From assembly GCA_017940415.1 (NCBI GenBank), contig JAGAYR010000027.1, forward strand, positions 62,001-126,000: DNA of 64,000 nt, read 5' to 3'. A model generated the notes under the pieces. It searched no databases and was not told the DNA's origin. It saw only the letters and a program-made list of their open reading frames with translations. This DNA is from Lachnospiraceae bacterium (GTDB lineage: Bacteria; Bacillota; Clostridia; Lachnospirales; Lachnospiraceae). Position numbers and translations under genes: made by a program. Of this stretch, positions 8,201-17,918 are shown piece by piece (position 1 is the first letter of the stretch; each line of letters opens with the position of its first letter).

Positions 8201-8238
8201 AATATATATGCCTTCTTTCTATTATTTGACTAATCTGT

Positions 8239-8254
8239 ACCGCTTTTTAGCGGT
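8239..8254 (-). promoter_or_regulatory. small hairpin ACCGCT-N4-AGCGGT in the serpin leader
   Basis: A perfect six-base inverted repeat about 40 bases before the serpin start. There is no T-run. It may be an operator or an mRNA 5' structure; no clear reading. Confidence 0.3.
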
Positions 8255-8311
8255 TCTTCATTGCCCTACACCATACATGACGGAGGGATATCCAAGAAGG
8301 TCACAAAAAAT

Positions 8312-8359
8312 AAAAAAATCCGGCTGTTTTGGGGAAAACTCCCTAAAATCGCCGGATTT
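8312..8359 (-). terminator. Rho-independent terminator of the putP-thioesterase operon
   Basis: Stem AAATCCGGC/GCCGGATTT around a 26-base loop, followed on the minus strand by a run of seven T. It lies 16 bases past the thioesterase stop. Confidence 0.85.
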
Positions 8360-8374
8360 ATGTGTATTCGATAT

Positions 8375-8773
8375 TTACAATTTGAAGCCTGTTCCCGTAA
8401 AAAGAGCTATCTCCCTGCCCGTCTCATCAGTAACCTTCACCTGAATTATCGTGCTGGAACGTCCGCTTTTGATAAGTTCGGCCCTTGCCTTAAGAGTTTT
8501 CCCCTTAGGCGCTGCCAAATAGTTGATACTTACCTGCTGTGCAACGGTAGGCCTGTGGATATTATTGGAAAGAGCCGCAAAAGCCAGATCCGCAAGCGTA
8601 AATATAACTCCGCCCATAATCCCGCCGTTTGCATTCAGATGTCCTTCCCCCAGTTCCATGGAACAAAGAGAGAAGTCTTCTCCCAGATCTTCCAAAACCA
8701 TTCCGCTGTTATAAGTAAATTTATCATTCTTAAAATATTCTATTGCTTCCTGAACAGATGTGAAAGTAGCCAT
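8375..8773 (-). CDS. PaaI-family hotdog thioesterase
   Basis: A 132-residue single hotdog domain. GEGHLNANGGIMGGVIFTLADLAFA is the family's catalytic helix region (HxNxxGxxxGG, with the acid in LAD). Enzymes of this group hydrolyse acyl- or aryl-CoA thioesters in the cytosol; the substrate is unknown. It begins three bases after the symporter stop, and its GGAG site lies within the end of that gene, so the two are co-translated. Confidence 0.85.
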   Translation of the reverse strand: MATFTSVQEAIEYFKNDKFTYNSGMVLEDLGEDFSLCSMELGEGHLNANGGIMGGVIFTLADLAFAALSNNIHRPTVAQQVSINYLAAPKGKTLKARAELIKSGRSSTIIQVKVTDETGREIALFTGTGFKL

Positions 8774-8776
8774 ACA

Positions 8777-10315
8777 TCACTCCAACGACTGGGTTACGGG
8801 AACCTCGTTCTTCTTATTGTAGCAACTGAAGATCTTATCTACATCTTCCTTATCGGGCTTCTTGGTAAGAAGCGAAACAACAGGAACTATTACAAGTCCG
8901 GCAAGCATTGCAAGTGCACCTGCGTTGATGGGGGACTTGAGAAGTGCGGGGAAGTACTGTTTTCCGAAGAACATGTTGCAGATCATGAAGCCTGCACCAA
9001 AGATGAAGCTTGCCATGCAGCCTGCCTTGGTTGTGCCCTTCCAGTAAAGGCCATAGAGGAAAGGAGCAAGGAAAGCGCCTGCCATAGCTCCCCATGAAAC
9101 ACCCATGAGCTGTGCGATGAAGGTAACGCTGCTCTTATACTGAACTATTGCCAGGATGACTGAAATGATAATGAATACAACGATGAGAACTCTGATCCAG
9201 AGAACCTGTTTCTTGTCATCCATCTTCTTAATGATATTTCCCTTGATAAAGTCAATGGTAAGAGTAGAGCTTGAAGTCATTACCAGTGATGAAAGGGTGG
9301 ACATTGATGCGGACAGTACCAGGATTACTACAAGTCCGATAAGTGCAGGACTGAGATTCTTGAGCATTGCGGGAATGATAGCATCATATCCTTCGGTAGC
9401 TACGTCTACGGAATCAGAGAAAAGTCTTCCGAATCCTCCAAGGAAGTAGCATCCGCCTGCTACAACACCTGCAAAGAGAGTTGAGATGATGGTTCCCTTG
9501 GTGATGGACTGCTCCGATTTGATGGCGTAGAATTTCTGAACCATCTGAGGAAGTCCCCAGGTTCCGAGGGAAGTAAGGATCACTACTCCGATAAGGTTAA
9601 TAGGGTCGGGACCGAAGAATGAATTGAACACACCGGGAGTGGTGCTTACAGTCTCATCGGAAACCTTGGCAAGCTGATCGAGAGCTGCGAGGAATCCTCC
9701 TTTTGAGTTAAGAACCGCAAGGATGACCGCAACGATTCCGAAGAGCATTATGATTCCCTGAATGAAGTCATTGATGGCAGTTGCCATGTATCCACCGGCA
9801 ATTACATACACACCGGTAAGAATGGCCATGACGATGATACATACAGTGTAGTCGATATCAAACGCCATTCCGAAGAGTCTTGAAAGTCCGTTATAGAGCG
9901 AAGCGGTATAAGGGATCATGAAGATGAATACGATAAAAGAAGCCGAGATCTTAAGTCCCTTGGAGTGGAATCTTTCTCCGAAGAATTCAGGCATGGTAGC
10001 GGAATTAAGATGCTGAGACATAATTCTGGTTCTTCTACCGAGAACTCTCCAAGCAAGCATTGATCCGAGAAGCGCGTTACCGATACCGATCCAGGTAGAA
10101 GCGATTCCGTATTTCCAGCCGAACTGTCCGGCATATCCTACGAAGATAACGGCGGAGAAGTAACTGGTTCCGTATGCGAAAGCGGTAAGCCAGGGGCCTA
10201 CGTTTCTTCCGCCGAGAACGAATCCTCCAACGTCGGTCGCATTTTTACGGCAATAGAAACCCACGCCCAGCATGACCGAGAAAAACAGTAGCAGCATTAA
10301 GATTTTGATAAGCAT
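8777..10315 (-). CDS. putP: sodium:solute symporter, PutP (proline) type
   Basis: A 512-residue SSS-family transporter with about 13 membrane segments. FAYGTSYFSAVIFVGYAGQFGWKYG and the helix-5 region with TATAINDFIQG-like residues fit sodium/proline symporters. The late SSSTLTIDF and ALLIG-type segments fit the family Na+ sites. Proline is the best guess; other solutes such as pantothenate are possible. CGGAGG precedes the ATG, and the downstream thioesterase is in the same transcript. Confidence 0.85.
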   Translation of the reverse strand: MLIKILMLLLFFSVMLGVGFYCRKNATDVGGFVLGGRNVGPWLTAFAYGTSYFSAVIFVGYAGQFGWKYGIASTWIGIGNALLGSMLAWRVLGRRTRIMSQHLNSATMPEFFGERFHSKGLKISASFIVFIFMIPYTASLYNGLSRLFGMAFDIDYTVCIIVMAILTGVYVIAGGYMATAINDFIQGIIMLFGIVAVILAVLNSKGGFLAALDQLAKVSDETVSTTPGVFNSFFGPDPINLIGVVILTSLGTWGLPQMVQKFYAIKSEQSITKGTIISTLFAGVVAGGCYFLGGFGRLFSDSVDVATEGYDAIIPAMLKNLSPALIGLVVILVLSASMSTLSSLVMTSSSTLTIDFIKGNIIKKMDDKKQVLWIRVLIVVFIIISVILAIVQYKSSVTFIAQLMGVSWGAMAGAFLAPFLYGLYWKGTTKAGCMASFIFGAGFMICNMFFGKQYFPALLKSPINAGALAMLAGLVIVPVVSLLTKKPDKEDVDKIFSCYNKKNEVPVTQSLE

Positions 10316-10411
10316 ATACGACCTCCGTTTAGTAAGCGTTCCGACGAATAGTTTATCACTTTAAAGCGTTAGTGTAAATAAGTGCCTGCCAAATTATAAT
10401 AGAAATATACA

Positions 10412-10440
10412 TAAAAATACCCCGTCTTCCGACGGGGTAT
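10412..10440 (-). terminator. Rho-independent terminator of the EAL gene
   Basis: Stem ATACCCCGTC/GACGGGGTAT with a four-base loop, then TTTTAT on the minus strand, six bases past the EAL stop codon. Confidence 0.9.
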
Positions 10441-10446
10441 CCTATA

Positions 10447-12522
10447 TCATTCAGTCAATTGGAATTCGCTGTCGTTAAACACCACCCTTACTCTTCCATG
10501 AAGAATCTCAACTCTGTCTTTGGAAATATAATCTTCAAGATTCAGTGCCGTATTGACTTTGGCTGTAACGTCAGAATCCTTGAAAGAAATATCCGTATCT
10601 CCCGAGAATCCTCCGAAAGGAAGAACGCTTTCTCCATGAGCATAGATCCTGAGTGCTCCTCTTTCGAAAGTCAGGCCGGTCAATCCGTCAAGTGCCGCTA
10701 CTCCGGAGCACCTGTCATTCTGAATATTCATTATAACACTGGCGTCATGCACGTATACGTCACATCGCTCGCCGGACATAGTGCCCATTGCAACAGCTTC
10801 TTTTCCGCTGATATAGAGCTTAACCGAAGTATTTGATATCGTGACATCGGCATTTGCACCGAAAGATCCGAATGCAACGCCTTTGATGGTATTCATTTCT
10901 GCGGTTATATCGGAATTATCGACAGTAACTATTCCGTCTCTATACAAAGTACCTATTCCCAGAGCTCTGTCTCCGTTCATCTCAAGGACAAACTGACCGC
11001 CTGCTATATTTATACCGCCTCCGAAACCGGATCCTATACAAACACCTATCTTACCGTTTGTTTCTATCTTAAGAGTTCCGGAATGTTCAAATACCAGATT
11101 TCCGTGTCCGGAATTTATTCCGTTTCCGATTCCAAAGTATTCGTCACCGTCCAGTATTATTTTCAGATTGCCGTCACCCTTCAGGATGAAACCTGTTCCT
11201 TCGGGAACGCATATTCCGCCCAGATTCAGCCTGTTATCACCCTTGACGATAAGTAAGACTTCACACTCTTTTCCTATATCAATACAAGGAAGTTTCTTTT
11301 TATTAAGAAGTCTTACATTCTCAATGGTAATTTCTGCTTTGACGTTATCAGCTATCTCTATGTCGATCTCAGCCTCAAGTCCGGGCTTTCCGCTTATATA
11401 ATAATCGCCGTCGCTTCCTATAAGGATGCTTACGGTCTCGTTCTTAACAAGACGTTCAAGTTCTATATGTTCTCCGCTGTCAGCGACATAGATCTGGGAC
11501 GCCTCACCTTCCTGACGCTCATGACAGTAATTTTTTATCTCCTGTCTGATATCAAACGGTATATCCTCTATGGGTTCAGCGGAGGGTCTTGCTGTGTAAT
11601 AACCTTGAATCAGATCTGCGCCCAGAAGTATTACGCTTCTTAACTCCTCGCTTGTCTCTACACCTTCCGCAAGAGCCATGATTCCGTTACTGTGGCAGAA
11701 CTCTATGATTTCTCTTACGAAGTGTCTCTTCTTGGGATCGTCCTGCATTCCGCTCAGGAGTGAACGGTCTATTTTGACATAATCCGGCATGTACCTCAAG
11801 AGATTCTGTACATTGGAATATCCTGTACCGTAATCATCAATGGCAGTCTGAACATTCATGGTACGGTAACGCTCTTTAAATCCTGCGAATTCTTCTTCAT
11901 CGAGCTCCGCTCTTTCGGTGAGCTCAACAACAACCGATCTGCTGTGTCTCATCAGAAGCTCATTTACTACCAGCTGATCCTCTTCAGTGAATCTGGTCTT
12001 GGGAATACTGTTTATGAAGATTTTCTTACCATGGAAAAACTTTGAATTATGATCGATGATCTTAAGGACATTCAAAAAAGTAGCTCTTTCAATGTCATTA
12101 AGCCTGTTTCTGAGTTTTGCGTATTTTAAGATTTGAAGTGGACTTACCGGAATATCGCTTCTGGGGCGCATAAGAGCTTCATAAGAAAAAATCTCTCCGG
12201 TAGAGACACTGACGATAGGCTGGAAATGATATCCGAAGAGGTTATCGTCAATTATTTTGTCTGATTCTTTTAATTCTTCGCGTTCGGTATCGCTTAAGGT
12301 GGCAAGAAGGCCCCTGCCCATATCATCATCTGTTCCGGTCTTGAGATAGACAAGCTCTTTACCCAGTGTCACGGAATCTTCCCACAGAACTGCCTCGACT
12401 TCGTCGAGGTCTCCGAGTTCTTCCCTGTAACGGGCAGTGATTTCCTCGAGCTTATCAAGCGAGGGAACACTCATTATTTCTTTGAGATATTCGTGTACTG
12501 CTAAATACTTATCCTGTATCAT
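10447..12522 (-). CDS. EAL-domain c-di-GMP phosphodiesterase with beta-helix-like C-terminus
   Basis: About 691 residues. Residues 1-90 are helical and unrecognised. The EAL domain (about 94-323) keeps all catalytic residues I know: EALMR, FINSIP, VVELTER, AIDDYGTGYSN, VKIDRSLL, AEGVET and IQGYY. It should therefore hydrolyse c-di-GMP. From about 340 to the end is a Gly/Asp/Asn-rich array of short strands (for example IGSGFGGGINIAGG), which looks like a right-handed beta-helix of the kind found in carbohydrate-binding surface proteins. Yet there is no signal peptide or membrane segment. I prefer the ATG at 12522 to the in-frame TTG six bases upstream. The gene is monocistronic. Confidence 0.85.
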   Translation of the reverse strand: MIQDKYLAVHEYLKEIMSVPSLDKLEEITARYREELGDLDEVEAVLWEDSVTLGKELVYLKTGTDDDMGRGLLATLSDTEREELKESDKIIDDNLFGYHFQPIVSVSTGEIFSYEALMRPRSDIPVSPLQILKYAKLRNRLNDIERATFLNVLKIIDHNSKFFHGKKIFINSIPKTRFTEEDQLVVNELLMRHSRSVVVELTERAELDEEEFAGFKERYRTMNVQTAIDDYGTGYSNVQNLLRYMPDYVKIDRSLLSGMQDDPKKRHFVREIIEFCHSNGIMALAEGVETSEELRSVILLGADLIQGYYTARPSAEPIEDIPFDIRQEIKNYCHERQEGEASQIYVADSGEHIELERLVKNETVSILIGSDGDYYISGKPGLEAEIDIEIADNVKAEITIENVRLLNKKKLPCIDIGKECEVLLIVKGDNRLNLGGICVPEGTGFILKGDGNLKIILDGDEYFGIGNGINSGHGNLVFEHSGTLKIETNGKIGVCIGSGFGGGINIAGGQFVLEMNGDRALGIGTLYRDGIVTVDNSDITAEMNTIKGVAFGSFGANADVTISNTSVKLYISGKEAVAMGTMSGERCDVYVHDASVIMNIQNDRCSGVAALDGLTGLTFERGALRIYAHGESVLPFGGFSGDTDISFKDSDVTAKVNTALNLEDYISKDRVEILHGRVRVVFNDSEFQLTE

Positions 12523-12604
12523 GCCCAACCCCCCGGGACAGATTTCTATGTAGTATTTAAGACTATATCATTTTATCACAATACGGGAAAAGGTGCATAG
12601 AAAA

Positions 12605-12636
12605 TTAAAAAAAGCGGTCGCCGAAGCGACCGCTTT
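12605..12636 (-). terminator. Rho-independent terminator of the oligosaccharide ABC operon
   Basis: Stem AAAGCGGTCGC/GCGACCGCTTT with a CGAA loop, followed by a T-run on the minus strand, 29 bases past the binding-protein stop. Confidence 0.9.
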
Positions 12637-12664
12637 CCAAAATTGTCATAAGACAACTTTTAAA

Positions 12665-14179
12665 TTATTTCCACTCGTTGTACTGGCGCTGAGCCTCAGC
12701 AAGAACTTCCTGGTATCCTGCCTCGTCAAGAGCTGCCTGGTACTCTTCAAGAACTGCGGGAACATCTGCAGATGCATATCCGCCGTTCTCAAGTGCGAAT
12801 CCGTAGGTCTCGAATACAGTCTGGCAAGCAGTGTACTGAGCTTCAACAGGGGTCTTGTCGAACTGGAATCCGTTAGCGCAAGAAATAAGAGCTGAAGAGT
12901 TGAAGTCGATGTACATCTGAGCAGTGTAAGGGCTGTCCTTCTCACAGGTAACTACGGTAGCGTTTGCAGACTCCCACATTGAGTGGTTGTACTTAGCATC
13001 AGCAATCTTCTCTACATAGCCGTCAGCGTTGTAGTTGAAGTCTTCGCCTTCGATACCGTAAGTATAGAGGTCAGCAAGCTTGCTGTCGGTGAAGAGGAGT
13101 CCAAGGAAATCTACACAAGCCTGAGCTTCTTCAGCGGTGCAGGTAGCAGATACGCAGAAGCAAGAACCAAGCATTGAGTCGGTGTGCATATATCTGTTGG
13201 AAGCAGGCTGCATAACAACTTCCTGTCCGTATCTTCCGTTAGCCTCACCGTTGTTGGGAAGGTCGGTCCACCATGAGATAGCCCAATCCTGAGTCTGGGT
13301 AGTGGTGTCATCGGTGGTCTTGGTTACATCGTCCTCAGAGATGTAGCCTTCCTCAGCCCACTTGCACATAAGAGTTACGAACTCTTCGTACTCGGGAGTG
13401 AGAACGGTATCTACAACTTCGTTGGTCTTTCTGTCAACAGCGATGAAGTTTGAAGTAGCGTCGCCGGTGAAGAAATCGAATGAATCGATGTACCATCTGT
13501 AGAACATAGCGGTTCTCTGGGTAAGGAAGGGATACTTAAGTCCTTCTGCTGCAGCATCAGCGAGCATGGGCTCGAGATCAGCAAGAGTCTTAACACCAGC
13601 GGTGTTCCATCCGTACTTGTCAACAAGCTCCTTACGGAACATGAAGTCGTAACCTTCTACGTTATCCTTGTAAACGGGGATGAAGTAGTTTCTTCCGCCG
13701 TACTTGGAAGCTTTCCAGGTGTTAGCATCCATTGAATCATAGAGAGCTGATCCGGGAAGAAGATCGGTAATATCATAAACTGCGTTTGAAGCATAGAGAT
13801 CCTTGGTTCCGATGGTGCTCTCCCAAGCAGCGGTCCAAAGGAGATCGATCTCTCCGTTGTTGAGTGCAAGGTTAGCCTTGTCCTCATACTCGGATGCGAT
13901 ATCGTGAAGCACGATCTGAACGTTGATCTTATCAGCGATGTAAGCGTTGATAGCATCCTCTACCTTCTTAACCTGTGCATCATCAACTGCACCAAGGTTA
14001 AATGTACGTCTGTAGACGTCGATAACGACTGCGCCGCTATCAGATACGGTGGTGGTACCGGGCTCTGATCCGGTATTTCCGCCCTGCTGTGAAGTTCCGT
14101 TTCCGTTGCCGCAAGCGGTCATGGAAAGTCCCATCACGGTTGCAAGCGCAAGGGCTGCAACTTTGTTAAGTTTTTTCAT
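12665..14179 (-). CDS. extracellular solute-binding lipoprotein (LplA-like)
   Basis: A 504-residue family 1 solute-binding protein with lipobox SMTAC (C23) and a GNGTSQQGG-type linker. It has the long form typical of LplA/YtcQ-group proteins, which bind oligosaccharides (for example from plant cell walls) for CUT1 importers. Visible landmarks are LLWTAAWESTIGTKDLY in the first lobe and the Trp/Tyr-rich second lobe. GGGAGG precedes the ATG. It is the last gene of a three-gene operon with two permeases; no ATPase is encoded here. The ligand is unknown. Confidence 0.88.
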   Translation of the reverse strand: MKKLNKVAALALATVMGLSMTACGNGNGTSQQGGNTGSEPGTTTVSDSGAVVIDVYRRTFNLGAVDDAQVKKVEDAINAYIADKINVQIVLHDIASEYEDKANLALNNGEIDLLWTAAWESTIGTKDLYASNAVYDITDLLPGSALYDSMDANTWKASKYGGRNYFIPVYKDNVEGYDFMFRKELVDKYGWNTAGVKTLADLEPMLADAAAEGLKYPFLTQRTAMFYRWYIDSFDFFTGDATSNFIAVDRKTNEVVDTVLTPEYEEFVTLMCKWAEEGYISEDDVTKTTDDTTTQTQDWAISWWTDLPNNGEANGRYGQEVVMQPASNRYMHTDSMLGSCFCVSATCTAEEAQACVDFLGLLFTDSKLADLYTYGIEGEDFNYNADGYVEKIADAKYNHSMWESANATVVTCEKDSPYTAQMYIDFNSSALISCANGFQFDKTPVEAQYTACQTVFETYGFALENGGYASADVPAVLEEYQAALDEAGYQEVLAEAQRQYNEWK

Positions 14180-14254
14180 AACTTACCTCCCTAAAATGGT
14201 TGTGTATATTCAAAAGTCCGGGCGTTATGCCTGTACTCGAATATCGAATTGAGA

Positions 14255-15184
14255 TTAACCCTTAACGGATCCGACTGTAAGTCCCTTAATGAAGTACTTC
14301 TGGAAGAAGGGATATGCTACCATGATGGGTCCGATAACTACGATAACCGTTGCCATGGTCGCAGAGTTCTGAGGGATTGCTCCACCCATTGCCGCTCTTG
14401 CGGAAGCAGGGACGTTATTGTTGTTAAGAAGGAACTGAATGCTCTTCTGGATGTTTACGAGAAGGAGCTGCAGAGGCTTCTTGCTGTTGGTGTCGATGTA
14501 AAGGAGTGCATTCTGCCAGTCATTCCAGTATGCGGTTGCCATCATGAAGCCTACAGCTGCAAGTGAGGGCTTAAGAAGAGGCAATGTGATCTGGAAGAAG
14601 GTTCTGTATTCTCCCGCTCCGTCGATCTTAGCTGCTTCCATAAGCTCGGAAGGAATGCTGTTTACGATGTAAGTTCTCAGAATGATAACGTTCATCGTAG
14701 ATACGCAGAGTGGAAGGATAAGGAGAAGCAGACTGTCCTTAAGGTGATACAGTGAAGTAAACACGATATATCCGGACAACTGCCCTCCGTTGAAGAGCAT
14801 AGGGATCAAAAGGAAGATCGCCAAAAACTTGGAAAGTCTGAAATCTTTTCTGCTCATTGCATAAGCATACATGCTCATGATGAGAAGTCCGAGGAGAGTT
14901 CCCACAACCGTTACGAAAATAGTAACGGCATATGATGTGAACAGCTGCTTTCCGTACTTAAGAACGGCGTTCATACCTGACATGGACCACTTCTCGGGGA
15001 AGAATGAGAAACCATGCTGGGTGATATAGATCTCATCGGTAAATGCTGAGATGAATACCAGAAGTACGGGTGCAAAACAGAAAACTGTAAATATGATCAG
15101 GCAGATAAGCAGTATGATCTGACCTGTGCTCATTTTCTCTTTTTTTGAAGGTGCCAGATCGGCATTCTTGTCTTTACGCGCCAT
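14255..15184 (-). CDS. carbohydrate ABC transporter permease (LplC/YtcP-like)
   Basis: About 309 residues and six membrane segments, CUT1 type. The EAA loop ELMEAAKIDGAGEYRTFFQITLPLLKP is intact. I chose the ATG at 15184 (MARKDKNAD), which has AAGGAGG upstream, over the longer ORF that would overlap the preceding gene. It pairs with the upstream permease to form the heterodimeric channel fed by the LplA-like lipoprotein. Confidence 0.9.
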   Translation of the reverse strand: MARKDKNADLAPSKKEKMSTGQIILLICLIIFTVFCFAPVLLVFISAFTDEIYITQHGFSFFPEKWSMSGMNAVLKYGKQLFTSYAVTIFVTVVGTLLGLLIMSMYAYAMSRKDFRLSKFLAIFLLIPMLFNGGQLSGYIVFTSLYHLKDSLLLLILPLCVSTMNVIILRTYIVNSIPSELMEAAKIDGAGEYRTFFQITLPLLKPSLAAVGFMMATAYWNDWQNALLYIDTNSKKPLQLLLVNIQKSIQFLLNNNNVPASARAAMGGAIPQNSATMATVIVVIGPIMVAYPFFQKYFIKGLTVGSVKG

Positions 15185-15197
15185 TTCCTTAACCTCC

Positions 15198-16103
15198 TTA
15201 GAATAATGCGTTCTCAGGCTCGATCTTCTTAACCATCCAGTTTGCAAAGAGCATCAACAGCAAACCGACAACGGACTGGAAGAAGGAAGTAGCTGCCGTA
15301 AAACCAAAGTTTGAATTCTTGAATATAGCGTGCAATACGTATGAGTCGATAACCTGTGTGGTTGAGTAGAGCTGACCGGAGTCTCTGGTTACCTGATAGA
15401 AGAGACCGGTATCGGATCTCATTACGTTACCTACCGAAAGAAGGAGCATAACGGTGATCATGGGGATAAGACTGGGAAGAGTGATGTGCCAGATCTTTTT
15501 CCATCTGTTTGCACCGTCGATCTCTGCTGCCTCGTAAAGCTCAGTATCGATACCTGCAAGAACTGACATGTAAAGGACCGAGCCGTATCCGGTATCTTTC
15601 CAGATCTTGGTGATGGTCAAGATAGTGGGCCAGTACTTAGCTTGTGTATAGAAGCTGGTGCCTGTTCCGAGTGCGCTGTTGATAAGTCCGGTGTCCTTGC
15701 TGATGAAAGCGTAGACGATGAACTGAACAGCTGCGTATGAAATGAAGACCGGGATGATCATGAGAGTCTGCATCGCTTTGGTGGTCTTCTTGAAGATACA
15801 CTGATCGATTGCAACTGCGAGGGTGACATTCAGGAAGGTTCCGACTGCGGTGAAGATCACGTAGTACATGAGAGTGTTCCTGGTCATGGTAACGAAGATG
15901 TTCTTGGATGCGATAAGGAACTTGAAGTTATCAAGTCCGCACCAAGGGCTTCCGTAGATTCCTTTCGTAACGTCAAAATTCTTAAATGCAAGTACGAGAC
16001 CCGTCATGGGAACGTACATAATGAAAAACAGAACCAGGAATACGGGAAGTGCCAGTACCACGTGTGCTCTGTGTTTCCATGTGTTGTGTAGGAAATCCTT
16101 CAT
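15198..16103 (-). CDS. carbohydrate ABC transporter permease (LplB/YteP-like)
   Basis: A 301-residue permease with six membrane segments. LYEAAEIDGANRWKKIWHITLPSLIP is the EAA loop, and YVPMTGLVLAFKNF near the N-terminus is typical of LplB/YteP proteins. It is the first gene of the operon. A promoter-like region with repeated CTTAATCGATT elements lies upstream. The ATPase is probably supplied in trans by the MsmX-like protein at 54.0-55.2 kb. Confidence 0.9.
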   Translation of the reverse strand: MKDFLHNTWKHRAHVVLALPVFLVLFFIMYVPMTGLVLAFKNFDVTKGIYGSPWCGLDNFKFLIASKNIFVTMTRNTLMYYVIFTAVGTFLNVTLAVAIDQCIFKKTTKAMQTLMIIPVFISYAAVQFIVYAFISKDTGLINSALGTGTSFYTQAKYWPTILTITKIWKDTGYGSVLYMSVLAGIDTELYEAAEIDGANRWKKIWHITLPSLIPMITVMLLLSVGNVMRSDTGLFYQVTRDSGQLYSTTQVIDSYVLHAIFKNSNFGFTAATSFFQSVVGLLLMLFANWMVKKIEPENALF

Positions 16104-16160
16104 TTCGCGCCCTTTCTTATCCGTTAAAAAATTGCCCGTATAAATTAAGCAAAATTTTTA

Positions 16161-16195
16161 CTTAATCGATTTCCTTAATCGATTTCGTGGTTAAG
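16161..16195 (-). promoter_or_regulatory. tandem 13-base repeats, probable LacI-type operators of the oligosaccharide operon
   Basis: CTTAATCGATTTC occurs twice back to back (16161-16173 and 16174-16186), followed by GTGGTTAAG, whose TTAAG closes an inverted repeat with the CTTAA arms. The elements lie just downstream of the presumed -10, a repressor-like position. Similar CTTAA/TTAAG arms occur at 43865-43880 before the LacI gene, so the same or a related regulator may bind. Confidence 0.45.
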
Positions 16196-16222
16196 AATAT
16201 ATTATTTGCCCCATCAATGCAA
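16196..16222 (-). promoter_or_regulatory. possible promoter TTGCAT-N15-TATATT of the oligosaccharide operon
   Basis: Minus-strand -35 TTGCAT (16217-16222) and -10 TATATT (16196-16201), with a short 15-base spacer. The rest of the 301-base gap between this operon and glpK (16104-16404) is AT-rich and holds a weak GCGGG/CCCGC hairpin (about 16356-16370). There is no ORF and no convincing terminator for glpK. Confidence 0.35.
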
Positions 16223-16404
16223 CCATTTTTTTGCATTTTTTGTGCAAAAATATACTTTTGGTTAAAAACTACCGATGGGGTTATGTTATTTTTGTCGAAT
16301 TTTCAAATCGCAATAATTGATATTTTTATTGCAATATTTGGGGATATGTGTTCCAGCGGGGAAATCCCGCAATGAATAGCAAAGAACCCGGTGTTTATGC
16401 GGCT

Positions 16405-17904
16405 TTACTCGTCCTTCGACCAGGCGATTGCATACTTAACAGCCTTATGCCATCCCTTTAACAGCTCCTCAGCCTCGGTTCTGTCTTCGGCAGGTTCAAA
16501 AGCTCTTCCGAGCTCCCACTTCTCTTTGATCTCATCTTTGTCTTTGTAATAGCCCACAGCAAGGCCTGCAAGGAAGGCTGCTCCCATGGCGGTCGTTTCG
16601 ATGCATTTGGGCCTGATGACTCTGGTTCCGATAAGATCTGCCTGGAACTTGACGAGGAAATTGTTGGCTGAAGCACCGCCGTCAACTTTAAGTCCCTGAA
16701 GAGGCGCACCCAGATCTTCTTCCATGGCTTTCATCACGTCATACGACTGATATGCGATGGATTCCAGGGTGGCTCTGATGAAATGCTCCTTGGTACATCC
16801 TCTGGTAATGCCGAATACTGTTCCGCGGGCATACTGGTCCCAGTAAGGCGCACCCATTCCCGTAAAGGCAGGTACCACATAAACGCCGGCACTGTCCCTT
16901 ACCCTGTCCGCGTACTCTTCGGTCTGGGAAGCACTCTTGACCATTCTCATGCTGTCGCGAAGCCACTGAACCGCAGCTCCTGCCACAAATACGGAACCTT
17001 CCAGCGCGTACTCGGGCTTATCCGATGTACATGCAGCCATTGTAGTAAGCAGTCCGTTGGAAGATGCAACAGGCTCGCTTCCTGTGTTCATCAGTATGAA
17101 AGATCCGGTTCCGTATGTATTCTTAACATCACCCTTTTCAAAACAGCACTGTCCGAAGAGTGCGGCCTGCTGGTCTCCGGCAGCTCCGGCAATGGGTATA
17201 CTTCCGCCCATTACCTTCTCGCTTGTATATCCGTAGATTGTACTGCTGGGCTTGACATCCGGAAGCATACTTCCGGGAATATTGAAAAGACTGAGAAGAT
17301 CTTCGTCCCACTTAAGTGTATGTATATTAAAAAGCATGGTCCTTGCGGCATTGGTGTAATCCGTAACATGGACTTCCCCCGCCGTGAGATTCCATATGAG
17401 CCAGGTGTCTACGGTTCCGAAGAGAAGCTTTCCATTTTCCGCCTTCTCTCTTGCACCGTCCACATTATCGAGTATCCATGCAATCTTGCTGGCACTGAAA
17501 TAAGCATCGGGAACAAGGCCGGTCTTCTCGGATATCATATCGGAACGGCCGGCAGCCACGATCTTATCTATCATTGGAGCGGTTCTTCTGCACTGCCATA
17601 CGATGGCATTATATACAGGTTCACCGGTTTCTTTGTCCCACACAATGGTGGTCTCTCTCTGATTGGTTATGCCTATGGCGACGATATCGGATGCATCTAT
17701 GCCCATGTTTGCCATTGCTTCTCTGGCAACGGATATCTGGGATGACCATATTTCCCTGGGATTATGCTCTACCCATCCGGGCTGGGGATAATACTGATCG
17801 AACTCTTTCTGTGCGATCCCTTTTATGCGTGCATCTTTATCGAATATGATTCCTCTTGAACTGGTTGTTCCCTGATCAAGTGCAAGAATATATTTTTCGC
17901 CCAT
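16405..17904 (-). CDS. glpK: glycerol kinase
   Basis: A 499-residue FGGY-family kinase that phosphorylates glycerol to glycerol 3-phosphate. The N-terminal phosphate loop [25 protein letters not shown], and [18 protein letters not shown] are diagnostic of GlpK. The start [14 protein letters not shown] at 17904 has a GGAGA site; an ORF start 18 bases earlier would intrude into the DUF1667 gene. It is the last gene of the glycerol operon. No glycerol facilitator gene is in the window. Confidence 0.95.
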   Translation of the reverse strand: MGEKYILALDQGTTSSRGIIFDKDARIKGIAQKEFDQYYPQPGWVEHNPREIWSSQISVAREAMANMGIDASDIVAIGITNQRETTIVWDKETGEPVYNAIVWQCRRTAPMIDKIVAAGRSDMISEKTGLVPDAYFSASKIAWILDNVDGAREKAENGKLLFGTVDTWLIWNLTAGEVHVTDYTNAARTMLFNIHTLKWDEDLLSLFNIPGSMLPDVKPSSTIYGYTSEKVMGGSIPIAGAAGDQQAALFGQCCFEKGDVKNTYGTGSFILMNTGSEPVASSNGLLTTMAACTSDKPEYALEGSVFVAGAAVQWLRDSMRMVKSASQTEEYADRVRDSAGVYVVPAFTGMGAPYWDQYARGTVFGITRGCTKEHFIRATLESIAYQSYDVMKAMEEDLGAPLQGLKVDGGASANNFLVKFQADLIGTRVIRPKCIETTAMGAAFLAGLAVGYYKDKDEIKEKWELGRAFEPAEDRTEAEELLKGWHKAVKYAIAWSKDE

Positions 17905-17918
17905 ATGCTTTCTCCGTA

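Noticed and set aside
16250..16404. Terminator for glpK
   Set aside because: Only a weak GCGGG/CCCGC hairpin without T-run; not convincing enough to annotate.
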